DNA of 7,176 nt from Candidatus Equibacterium intestinale (GCA_018064305.1 JAGHVP010000139.1:1-7176), one strand, 5' to 3'. Positions 1 through 7,075 are shown, numbered from the stretch's first letter. Notes: generated by a model from the sequence alone, not told the origin. Made by a program: numbers and translations.

Positions 1-1
1 G

Positions 2-337
2 AACGAAATACCGATATCTCAGCAGGTAAAGGCAGACACCATAAATAAACAAAAGAACTCCATCACCAACCTGGCCGAAAAGCTGCAGAGAAAGGGATAT
101 GTAGTCCGTAAGAAAGATGACTATGACCGCCGTTCCAAAATCCTCACCCTCACAGAAAAAGCAGAGAGCCTAAAGCTGGAGGCAAAGGAAAAAGGCATTT
201 CAATCCTTGAACAGATAATTGAAGGAATCAGTGAGGAAGACCTCACAGTATTCCTGAATACCCTGGAAAAGCTGTCTGACAATATGACCGTCACTCAGGA
301 TCAACCAAGCGCATCACAAATCAATGACACTGATTGA
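2..337 (+). CDS. MarR-family transcriptional regulator, C-terminal part (5' truncated)
   Basis: Reading from base 2 gives 111 codons before TGA at 335-337; the true start lies upstream of the window. The fragment holds the end of a MarR winged helix-turn-helix: a recognition-helix segment (SITNLAEKLQRKGYVVRKK, fragment residues 20-38), then the wing with the family signature DYDRRSKILTLTEKA (about residues 40-54), matching the usual D-x-R-x-K/S-x-x-x-LT pattern. A helical dimerisation tail follows (about 55-97), ending in a polar stretch. MarR proteins usually bind palindromes in their own promoter and release DNA on binding a small ligand. The gene overlaps the transporter gene by 14 bases in another frame, suggesting translational coupling and that this regulator controls the transporter. 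The family call is secure; ligand and targets are inference. Confidence 0.88.
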   Translation, partial: NEIPISQQVKADTINKQKNSITNLAEKLQRKGYVVRKKDDYDRRSKILTLTEKAESLKLEAKEKGISILEQIIEGISEEDLTVFLNTLEKLSDNMTVTQDQPSASQINDTD

Positions 338-1286
338 AAAAATATCCGGATGGATATCAGCCAACATCACTCTGGTTGTGGTGGCTGTGACGGCGCTGGC
401 GCTTATCTGGCCCGCCTCATTTCTATGGATACCGACCGGCACCATCACTCCCCTGCTCGGGATAGTGATGTTCGGGATGGGGCTTACGCTGCGCCCCTCC
501 GACTTTGTACCGGTGTTCAAAAGACCTAAAGAGATACTGATCGGCGAGCTGGCGCAGTTCATTGTGATGCCGTCTCTGGCATGGATTCTCTGCCACCTTC
601 TGAATCTGCCGCCCGAATTAGCTGTCGGCGTAATCCTGGTGGGATGCTGCCCCGGCGGGACCGCCTCCAACATAATGTGTTATCTTGCAAAAGGCGATGT
701 AGCGCTCTCTGTAGCCATGACTGCGGTGTCCACCATACTTGCCCCGGTTCTCACTCCGGCCCTGGTATGGCTGCTTGCAGGTGAAAGCATCGATGTGAAT
801 GTATGGGGAATGTTCCGGAGCATCATACAGGTGGTGATCCTGCCCATTGTACTGGGATTTGCCGTGCAGCATTTCTTTGAAAAGGCCACACGCAGGATTG
901 TACCGGCACTGCCCACAGTATCAACCCTGGCAGTTGCTGCAATCATAGGAATTGTGGTGTCGCACAATGCCGCAGGGATACTCGGCTGCAGCCTGCTTGT
1001 CGGGGCGGCAGTAATCCTCCACAATGTCTGCGGACTTGGAATAGGATACCTGTTTGCAACACTGTCCGGCATGAATAGGCCTAAGCGCACCGCAGTATCG
1101 ATCGAGGTCGGGATGCAGAACTCCGGCCTGGCGACCTCTCTTGCAGCCACCCATTTTGCAATGTACCCGCTGGCCACCGTTCCGGGCGCAATGTTCTCTG
1201 TATGGCACAATTTCTCTGGCAGCATTGCGGCAGCCTGGTTCCGGCGCAGGGCAGAAAAAAGCAACGATAAAACTTCACAGGCATGA
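324..1286 (+). CDS. BASS-family transporter (bile acid:sodium symporter-like)
   Basis: A 320-residue hydrophobic protein with about nine to ten membrane segments, the normal size for bacterial BASS proteins (SBF family, ASBT-NM/YocS/PanS group). Two signatures are clear: GCCPGGTASN at 107-116 and EVGMQNSGLA at 261-270. Residues matching the sodium ligands known for the Neisseria ASBT homologue all appear, shifted by one: Q78, S115, N116, S129, T133, E261 and Q265. Sodium-coupled inner-membrane uptake of an organic anion is therefore likely. Family substrates include bile acids, pantothenate or its precursors, and other carboxylates; the sequence does not tell which. The start at 324 is chosen because the protein begins normally there, and it overlaps the MarR stop. 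The end overlaps the next gene through ATGA. Confidence 0.92.
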   Translation: MTLIEKISGWISANITLVVVAVTALALIWPASFLWIPTGTITPLLGIVMFGMGLTLRPSDFVPVFKRPKEILIGELAQFIVMPSLAWILCHLLNLPPELAVGVILVGCCPGGTASNIMCYLAKGDVALSVAMTAVSTILAPVLTPALVWLLAGESIDVNVWGMFRSIIQVVILPIVLGFAVQHFFEKATRRIVPALPTVSTLAVAAIIGIVVSHNAAGILGCSLLVGAAVILHNVCGLGIGYLFATLSGMNRPKRTAVSIEVGMQNSGLATSLAATHFAMYPLATVPGAMFSVWHNFSGSIAAAWFRRRAEKSNDKTSQA

Positions 1287-1915
1287 TAAATCCAGAACTC
1301 AAGGCATATATAGAGTCTGAAATCATTCCGCGTTACGACCATTTCGACGGAGCGCACACACGCGGTCATGTGGAAATGGTAATATGCCAGAGCCTGAAAC
1401 TGGCCGCATTCTATGATGTAGATGAGGATGTGATTTACACAGCAGCTGCCTACCACGACACAGGAATGGTTGAAGGCAGGGAGACGCACCATCTGGTATC
1501 AGGCAGGATAATACGTGAGGATGCATGCCTCAGGAAGTGGCTTGATGCAGGTCAGATCGAGACTGCGGCACAGGCGGCCGAGGACCACCGTGCCTCATCG
1601 AAGGCAGAGCCGCGTACAATATACGGCCGCATCCTTGCCGAGGCCGACCGCACAATCGATCCGGAGCTTATCATACGCCGCACCGTACAGTTCGGATTCG
1701 ACCATTATCCCGAGATGACAGAAGAGCAGCACATTGAAAGGGCACTGGAACATCTCCACGAAAAATACGGCCGCGGAGGATATCTCAGGCTGTGGATTCC
1801 AGAAAGCGACAATTCGGCCAGACTGGAAGATCTGCGGAAGATAATCGACAACAGCAGCCGCCTGCGTGCCATAGTGGAGCAAGAATATCTGACAGAGTCA
1901 CAGAAAAGAGAATAA
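1283..1915 (+). CDS. HD-domain phosphohydrolase-like protein
   Basis: A 210-residue soluble protein with the HD-superfamily metal-binding pattern: H29 (in AHTRGHVEMV), the H58-D59 doublet (in AAAYHDTGMV) and D122 (in ILAEADRTID). H69-H70 and D101-H102 are further candidate metal or phosphate contacts. HD enzymes hydrolyse phosphomonoesters or phosphodiesters, often of nucleotides, using one or two metal ions; the substrate cannot be read here. The C-terminal part (about 125-205) is helical and charged, with no second recognisable domain. The start codon lies inside the stop of the transporter gene (ATGA), typical of coupled translation, and the next gene begins 2 bases after this stop. It could instead be a catalytically weak HD protein with a regulatory role. 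The superfamily call is strong, the activity is inference. Confidence 0.85.
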   Translation: MINPELKAYIESEIIPRYDHFDGAHTRGHVEMVICQSLKLAAFYDVDEDVIYTAAAYHDTGMVEGRETHHLVSGRIIREDACLRKWLDAGQIETAAQAAEDHRASSKAEPRTIYGRILAEADRTIDPELIIRRTVQFGFDHYPEMTEEQHIERALEHLHEKYGRGGYLRLWIPESDNSARLEDLRKIIDNSSRLRAIVEQEYLTESQKRE

Positions 1916-1917
1916 AG

Positions 1918-2583
1918 ATGCTGGAATACGATATCGCACCGGAGGTAGAAGCCTTCTCCACCAACATTGGAGACAGCTGCAACTTTGATGTGACAATGCC
2001 ACAGCATCAAGGGCATACAGCACTTGTAAGGAGGGTTCCGGAAGAGCTGGACGACATCACCGGGGTGGATGCCCTGATCACCAACAGGCCGGGGTTCAGG
2101 ATCGGCGTCAAGACAGCAGACTGCGTGCCGGTGCTGCTTTTCGACAGCACCGACAAGGCGGTGGCGGCGGTGCACTCCGGATGGAAAGGCACACTGCAGA
2201 ATATCATCCGCGCCACGCTCGGCAGGATGGCAGAAGAGTTCGGCACCAAGGCAGAAAATATAACAGCAGTTGTGGGGCCGTGCATACACCTTGAGGCATT
2301 TGAAGTGGGAGAATATCTGGTGGATGCTTTCTGCGGCAGCACTCCGCGCGAAAGGTATCCTTTTGCAAGGCTTCTTCCCCACCCCGTTACAGGAATTGTC
2401 AGGTGGCACCTTGACCTGCCCGGAATCTGCAGGCAGCAGCTTCTCGACGTAGGAGTGCCAGACAGAAATATCGAAGTGCGCCCCGAATGCACCTGGGAAA
2501 AGCACACCCAGTTCTACTCGGCAAGGCGGTTGGGCAGGGAATTCGGTCCGCAACGCATCAGAAACTGTATAATGATAAAATAA
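1918..2583 (+). CDS. pgeF: PgeF/YfiH-type laccase-domain protein (short form)
   Basis: I start this at ATG 1918, giving 221 residues and a 2-base gap from the HD gene. The reading frame stays open back to 1792, but that stretch lies inside the HD gene and reads as low-complexity shadow sequence. Family marks are the three metal/active-site residues H33 (QGHTALV), C69 (KTADCVPVLL) and H86 (AVHSGWKG), then GPCI at 120-123, EAFEVGEYLVDAF (126-138) and the C-terminal CTW...FYSARRLG (191-205). The family, once called multicopper polyphenol oxidase or DUF152, includes E. coli YfiH/PgeF, which removes misincorporated L-serine from peptidoglycan precursors, and human FAMIN/LACC1, a purine nucleoside enzyme. 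The usual N-terminal block (TR-x-GGVS ... SLNL ... NR, about 35 residues) is missing, so a divergent paralogue is possible and the symbol is provisional. Confidence 0.85.
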   Translation: MLEYDIAPEVEAFSTNIGDSCNFDVTMPQHQGHTALVRRVPEELDDITGVDALITNRPGFRIGVKTADCVPVLLFDSTDKAVAAVHSGWKGTLQNIIRATLGRMAEEFGTKAENITAVVGPCIHLEAFEVGEYLVDAFCGSTPRERYPFARLLPHPVTGIVRWHLDLPGICRQQLLDVGVPDRNIEVRPECTWEKHTQFYSARRLGREFGPQRIRNCIMIK

Positions 2584-2591
2584 AAGATACC

Positions 2592-3746
2592 ATGAGTAAC
2601 ACATTCATACTGCCGGAAAGGATTGATACAGCCAGCTACACATCATTTGAAAATGAGGTTGAATCGTTCATTGCACAAAACGGTGCTCAGCCTCTTACAT
2701 TGGATGCAGAGAAGCTCACCTATATATCCAGTGCAGGGCTCAGAGTGCTCCTGAAGCTCAGGAAGGCGCAGGAAATCAATATCATAAATGTATGTCCTCA
2801 AGTGTATGAGGTATTCCAGACCACAGGCTTCGACACACTCATCAACATCAAGAAAGCGATGCGCAGCATATCTGTGGAAGGATGTGAAATCATAGGGAGC
2901 GGCTTTACTGGAACTGTATACCGTCTGGATTCAGACACGATTGCCAAGGTATATGACCGGAAGGTTCCTCTGAGCTCTATTGAAAGGGAGCGCGAACTTG
3001 CACGCACGGCGTTCCTCAACGGTGTCCCCACAGCTATATCATACGATGTTGTGAAATGTGGCGATACATACGGCATTGTATTCGAGCTTATCAATGCAGA
3101 CACCTTCGCATCGTGCTTCCACAACCGGCCCGACACATTCGACCATTATGCCGGTCTCTATGCCGACACTCTTCTGCGGCTGCACTCTGCACACGACGAA
3201 GAGAAAGTCCTGCCAGAAATAAAGGTGAAATATCACAATTGGATCGAAGGTATGAGAGTGTATTTCAACGATGAAGAAATCTCACAGCTCCACCGTCTTG
3301 TAGATTCAGTTCCCGACACAGATACAATAATCCACGGCGACTTCCATCCCAAGAATATAATGATTCAGAACGGCGAGCCGCTGCTTATCGACATGTCTGA
3401 TGTAAGCCGCGGAAATCCGGTATTCGACCTTGCAGGAATAGGCTTGACCCACAGGTATTATGCAGTGACAGCATCAGAGAATTCGGTGCGTTTCCTGGGG
3501 GTCGATGCCGAAGAGGTGATGAGGCTGTGGTACTACATACTCGGTCGCTATTTCAATACCGATAACAAAGATGTTATAATGCAGAAAGAAGAGATGCTTA
3601 TGCCATACGTTCTGCTGCGTTACGTACTCCAGCCGGCGGTTTTTCCCCTGCTGGATGATGATGAAAAATTGGAATCTGTCAAGGCTGCCAGAGAGAAGTT
3701 ATTGCCATATATAGATGAAATAATAGAAAAAGGGTTAAATTTGTAA
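2592..3746 (+). CDS. STAS domain fused to APH-like kinase (resembles TIGR02172 family)
   Basis: A 384-residue cytoplasmic protein. ATG 2592 is preferred over in-frame ATG 2487, which lies inside the preceding gene; it gives a clean STAS start. Residues 1-90 form a STAS domain like anti-sigma-factor antagonists, with LTYISSAGLRVLLKLRK (42-58), where S46 or S47 is the position phosphorylated in SpoIIAA-type proteins. Residues about 98-380 form an aminoglycoside/choline-kinase-like fold: a glycine loop IGSGFTGTVY (101-110), candidate ATP-binding K119, a charged helix with candidate E131-E135, catalytic loop HGDFHPKN (248-255) and metal-binding D267 in LLIDMSD. All the expected kinase residues seem present, so it is probably active. 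The phosphate acceptor is unknown; a small molecule, a partner or its own STAS serine are possible. It follows pgeF by 8 bases. Confidence 0.85.
   Translation: MSNTFILPERIDTASYTSFENEVESFIAQNGAQPLTLDAEKLTYISSAGLRVLLKLRKAQEINIINVCPQVYEVFQTTGFDTLINIKKAMRSISVEGCEIIGSGFTGTVYRLDSDTIAKVYDRKVPLSSIERERELARTAFLNGVPTAISYDVVKCGDTYGIVFELINADTFASCFHNRPDTFDHYAGLYADTLLRLHSAHDEEKVLPEIKVKYHNWIEGMRVYFNDEEISQLHRLVDSVPDTDTIIHGDFHPKNIMIQNGEPLLIDMSDVSRGNPVFDLAGIGLTHRYYAVTASENSVRFLGVDAEEVMRLWYYILGRYFNTDNKDVIMQKEEMLMPYVLLRYVLQPAVFPLLDDDEKLESVKAAREKLLPYIDEIIEKGLNL
3736..3743 (+). promoter_or_regulatory. Possible Bacteroides-type -7 element (TAAATTTG)
   Basis: TAAATTTG matches the Bacteroidota -7 consensus TAnnTTTG and sits at the end of the kinase gene, 22 bases before the lipoprotein start. 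No TTTG-like -33 element lies at the expected spacing upstream; the nearest TTG at 3702-3704 is too far. It could let the lipoprotein gene be transcribed separately from the operon, but the match is short and may be chance. Confidence 0.22.
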
Positions 3747-3765
3747 TCTAATTGAAATCAATCAG

Positions 3766-6700
3766 ATGCGCAAGTTTAGCTTATCATTTATATTTTCAAT
3801 TTGTATCTTATTAGTTTCATGTACTGATTATCAGAACAAAATTAATGATATACAAAGCAGGATTGACGAAATCAGCACCGAATGCAGATCTCTGAATACC
3901 ACAGCTGCCGCCCTTGCACAACTTGTTGATGCCGTAAAATCAGGGAAGACTGTTACATCATTCATCCCTATCCAGAAATCTGACGGCACACCTGCCGGAT
4001 TCAAGATATATTTCAGGGACGGAGGCGACCTGACTCTTTACAACACCTTCTGTTCGGTCAATCCGGCTAAGGACGGAAACACGTGGTTCTGGCAGAACGG
4101 TGGAAATTGGATAAAAGACTCTGACGGCAACAGGCTGGAGATATCGCATGAGACCGAACCCATGCAGTTCAAGAAAGAAGATGATGTATTATACTATTCC
4201 ACTGACGGTGGATCGATATGGTCAGAGGCAGGCAGACAAGGGGTTTTCCTTATCAAGTCAGTTGAGGAAGACGCAACATCCATCAAGTTTACTTTATGTG
4301 ACAATAGTATAATAACTCTTGCCAAGTATGACGAAGCATCATTCTCGCTGAAGATCGGCACCATACCTGCGGAAATTCAGTCTGGCGCTACAGTAGAGAT
4401 CCCCTATTCCATTTCAGGCAAAGCCTACGGTGTCACCCTGCGGGCACTGGCGCCACAGGGATGGCAGGCAGAAATCCAGCCCAGAACATCCACATCAGGT
4501 ACCGTGGTGATAATTGCGCCGGAAAAGATATACGAGGCCTCGATAACAGTAATCGCCAGCAATGCCTCCAACAAGGCAATTGCCACAAGCATCAGCTTTA
4601 AGGAATACATTCGGCCTATTATTCCAGAGCCTGACGAGCCAGAGCAGCCGGATGAGCCGGACCAGCCAGATCAGCCAGACGAACCGGACCAGCCAGACCA
4701 GCCAGATCAGCCAGACGAACCGGGCCAGCCTGATGAACCGGACCAACCTGACCAACCCGATCAGCCGGATCAACCAGACCAGCCGGATGAACCGGATGAA
4801 CCAGACGTATTTGCCGTAGCATACGATACATATTATGCCGGGAGCAGCGACTGCACTATGGATGTGCTCGTCACCACAAACCTTGCATACACAGTAGAGG
4901 TAGACCCCAAATGCCAGGGATGGATTACCCCGTCAGCAGGTACCAAAGCAATCCGTGTAGATGTAATTCCGTTCAGGATAAAGGCCAATACTACAGGAGC
5001 CGAGCGGAGCGGCAAGGTGACGTTCACAAGCGGTATCTACACCACATCAGTCCTGTTCATCCAGGAAGCGAACTATGTGATGCAGACATGGCAGCCGATC
5101 AAGTTCCGCACCAGCAGCTCATACCGCAACCAGCTCAGCATCAGCTATGAAGGTGAAGTGGCAACTATCAAAACCACAGGCACCGACCCCTACATCTCAA
5201 CCAACGCACTTACCCAGGCCCTTCCCGATGATGCAAAGATACTCACGTTCGAATACACAAGCGACAAGAGGATAGACGACCTGCAGATCTTCTTCCGCCC
5301 GCCGCTTGCTGAAAGCAACTCGACCCACGAGGGGGCGCTTGCAGCTGCAGCGACATGGAAAGAGGTTTCTTTCCCCATCAACCTGGAACGTCTCACCTTC
5401 GGATGGGGTAAGAAGGGTGATTTCCTGCGTATGGACTTCGGCAATAACAAAGGGCTTACCATCAAGGTCCGCAACATACGGTTCCGTAACGCCACAAGCG
5501 CAGAGCTGCGTGCTATGAGTGCAGATGAAGAGAGGTATAACTCCAAGGAAGCCACCAACAATAACATCAAAGAATACCTGAACCGCGAGTTCCTGTCTGA
5601 AGTAACTGAAGTCGAAGTTCAGGAAGAGCAGATTGTAGTGAAAGGGCACTGCAACGGAACAGGCGACTACTATCTGGCAGAGATTCCCGCTTATATGATA
5701 GCGGCAGACATGGAGTCCTTCGAATACAAGACACCGATAAGCAGCCGTGACTTCACAATCACTGTCGACAGGTATGTCGAGCACGAGGGTATCGAAGCCG
5801 ACCGTCTGCTCTCTTCTTGGGCAATCATCAAGAAATCAGGCAATGAAGAGTCTCTGGACAGCCATGCAAGATACGCAGACAAGTTCGACTGTTCTTCAGA
5901 ACCTCCCGCACCTGTCTACAGAACACAGAAGGGACTTGCCGGATATTTCGGCCTGGGGCTGCAGACCGCCGACCTTGACGAACTTCAGGCAAGCAGCGTC
6001 ACTATCAACATCCCCATCAATGCATATATGAGTACGGCAGCCACTTCATATTACAGCAACTACTGCGGGAAACGTTATTATTGGCGCAACATCGCCGAAC
6101 TCGACAACATGTTGCGCCAATGCTACACGCGTGGCATTGTAGTGTCGGCCATCATACTTATCCAGCGGACAAAAACAATCCTTGAGCATCCAGAATGCGA
6201 CGGAGGAAACTATTCTATGCCCAACATGACCACTCAGGAGAGCGTCAACGCCTACGCTGCGATCCTGGATTACCTGGCAAAGCGCTACGGAAGGTCTGAC
6301 GGAAAATACGGCATAATCCACAACTGGATCATGCACAACGAGATTGACATGGGCACAACATGGACAAACATGGGATTCCAGCCAATGTACAGATACATGG
6401 ATGCATATACCCACAGCATGAGGATCTGCCACAACATAGCCCGCTGCTATAACGATCATGCGCAGATACTGGCATCTTTCACCAATTCATGGACGAACAA
6501 CCTTGAATACGCTCCGAAAGATATGCTTGACGTGCTGCTCAAATATTCAGAGGACGAGGGTGATTTCCAGTGGGGCGTTGCATATCACTCATACCCCCAG
6601 AACATTGCCAGCCCCAAGACTTGGAACGACGGCAGTGCCACCTACGACATGAACACCGCATACATTTCGTTCAAGAACCTCGAGGTGATCGACAAATGGA

Positions 6701-7068
6701 TAAAGATGCCGGAGCATATGTACAAGCACTCTGTGAAACGCACACTGTGGTTGTCGGAGAATGGTGCCAACACCCCGAATTACAACGAAACAGATTTCAA
6801 CAACCAGGCAGCAGCCGCCGCGTGGGCGCTCTACAAGGTATCACAGCTTGACGGCATCGATGCCATCACATGGCATAACTGGGCAGACAATGCATCTGAA
6901 GGGCTCAACCTCGGATTGAGGAAGTCTCCTGAAAGCGGATACGAAGCAAAGCCTGCATATTATGTATATAAAGCCGGTATGACAGATTCATGGGAAGAGG
7001 CGTTCAAGCCCTATCTGAAGGTGATTGGGATCAGCGACTGGCCATCTATCATGCATACTGTGAAATAA
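3766..7068 (+). CDS. Multidomain lipoprotein with DUF5722 glycoside-hydrolase-like domain
   Basis: An 1100-residue lipoprotein. The signal peptide ends in lipobox LLVSC (C19). A coiled coil (about 20-58) leads into a DUF4988-like region (to about 190; NTWFWQNGGNWIKDSDGN at 105-122, YYSTDGGSIW at 143-152). Then come an Ig/BACON-like module (191-281), a Pro-Asp-Gln/Glu linker (287-347), a BACON module (348-435), a carbohydrate-binding-like beta domain (440-575; FFRPP, GWGKKGDFLRMDFG) and a second beta region (about 600-715). The DUF5722 domain (about 720-1075) shows clan GH-A marks: N858-E859 (likely acid/base), H941-x-Y943-P, E998 in LWLSENG (likely nucleophile) and W1036/W1039 near the last strand. 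It probably acts on a glycan outside the cell; the substrate is unknown and +2 to +5 (TDYQ) is a weak surface-export signal. The start is 19 bases after the kinase gene. No SusC/SusD is in view. Confidence 0.87.
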   Translation: MRKFSLSFIFSICILLVSCTDYQNKINDIQSRIDEISTECRSLNTTAAALAQLVDAVKSGKTVTSFIPIQKSDGTPAGFKIYFRDGGDLTLYNTFCSVNPAKDGNTWFWQNGGNWIKDSDGNRLEISHETEPMQFKKEDDVLYYSTDGGSIWSEAGRQGVFLIKSVEEDATSIKFTLCDNSIITLAKYDEASFSLKIGTIPAEIQSGATVEIPYSISGKAYGVTLRALAPQGWQAEIQPRTSTSGTVVIIAPEKIYEASITVIASNASNKAIATSISFKEYIRPIIPEPDEPEQPDEPDQPDQPDEPDQPDQPDQPDEPGQPDEPDQPDQPDQPDQPDQPDEPDEPDVFAVAYDTYYAGSSDCTMDVLVTTNLAYTVEVDPKCQGWITPSAGTKAIRVDVIPFRIKANTTGAERSGKVTFTSGIYTTSVLFIQEANYVMQTWQPIKFRTSSSYRNQLSISYEGEVATIKTTGTDPYISTNALTQALPDDAKILTFEYTSDKRIDDLQIFFRPPLAESNSTHEGALAAAATWKEVSFPINLERLTFGWGKKGDFLRMDFGNNKGLTIKVRNIRFRNATSAELRAMSADEERYNSKEATNNNIKEYLNREFLSEVTEVEVQEEQIVVKGHCNGTGDYYLAEIPAYMIAADMESFEYKTPISSRDFTITVDRYVEHEGIEADRLLSSWAIIKKSGNEESLDSHARYADKFDCSSEPPAPVYRTQKGLAGYFGLGLQTADLDELQASSVTINIPINAYMSTAATSYYSNYCGKRYYWRNIAELDNMLRQCYTRGIVVSAIILIQRTKTILEHPECDGGNYSMPNMTTQESVNAYAAILDYLAKRYGRSDGKYGIIHNWIMHNEIDMGTTWTNMGFQPMYRYMDAYTHSMRICHNIARCYNDHAQILASFTNSWTNNLEYAPKDMLDVLLKYSEDEGDFQWGVAYHSYPQNIASPKTWNDGSATYDMNTAYISFKNLEVIDKWIKMPEHMYKHSVKRTLWLSENGANTPNYNETDFNNQAAAAAWALYKVSQLDGIDAITWHNWADNASEGLNLGLRKSPESGYEAKPAYYVYKAGMTDSWEEAFKPYLKVIGISDWPSIMHTVK
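4624..4806 (+). repeat. Tandem PD[E/Q] codon repeat encoding a Pro-rich acidic linker
   Basis: Sixty-one codons (residues 287-347 of the lipoprotein) read almost entirely as P-D-Q or P-D-E triplets; exceptions include the start (PEPDEPEQ) and one Gly at 320. It separates two Ig/BACON-like modules and likely forms an extended, flexible, acidic spacer. Third codon positions vary (CCA/CCG, GAC/GAT, CAG/CAA), but a 28-base block at 4660-4687 recurs identically at 4696-4723, offset by 36 bases, pointing to recent duplication by slippage or recombination. Confidence 0.93.
6080..6121. repeat. Perfect 13-bp inverted repeat inside the DUF5722 coding region
   Basis: ATTGGCGCAACAT at 6080-6092 is exactly complementary to ATGTTGCGCCAAT at 6109-6121, with a 16-base loop. 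The right arm overlaps the 10-bp palindrome CAACATGTTG (6105-6114). In mRNA this would form a stable stem-loop across codons for lipoprotein residues about 772-786. No T-run follows, so it is not a classical terminator. It may be chance from codon choice or an mRNA structure or binding site. Confidence 0.8.
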
Positions 7069-7075
7069 TTTGAGA

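Noticed and set aside
1792..1917. In-frame 42-codon N-terminal extension of the PgeF-like protein
   Set aside because: It sits inside the HD gene, reads as Gln/Arg-rich shadow sequence and does not supply the missing family motifs; ATG 1918 directly follows the HD stop.
2487..2591. In-frame 35-codon extension of the STAS-kinase protein
   Set aside because: It overlaps the end of the PgeF-like gene, whose conserved C-terminal motif is encoded there, and ATG 2592 gives a normal STAS start.
1705..2604. Long minus-strand open frame (299 codons) opposite the HD and pgeF genes, and a similar one of 270 codons at 680-1492
   Set aside because: Both lie opposite genes with clear family motifs, and their translations show no recognisable domain and a Cys/His/Arg-rich composition typical of antisense reading of this codon usage.
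3747..3765. Inverted repeat ATTGA-AA-TCAAT considered as a transcription terminator
   Set aside because: The 2-base loop is too tight, the stem is AT-rich and no T-run follows; at most it is a protein-binding palindrome.
4495..4773. Minus-strand frame giving a hydrophobic Leu/Val/Arg/Trp repeat protein that looks like a membrane peptide
   Set aside because: It is the reverse reading of the Pro-Asp-Gln/Glu codon repeat; the periodicity comes entirely from the sense-strand linker.
4624..4806. Periodic repeats considered as a CRISPR-like array
   Set aside because: The repeats are in-frame codon triplets within an intact gene, with no unique spacers between identical units.
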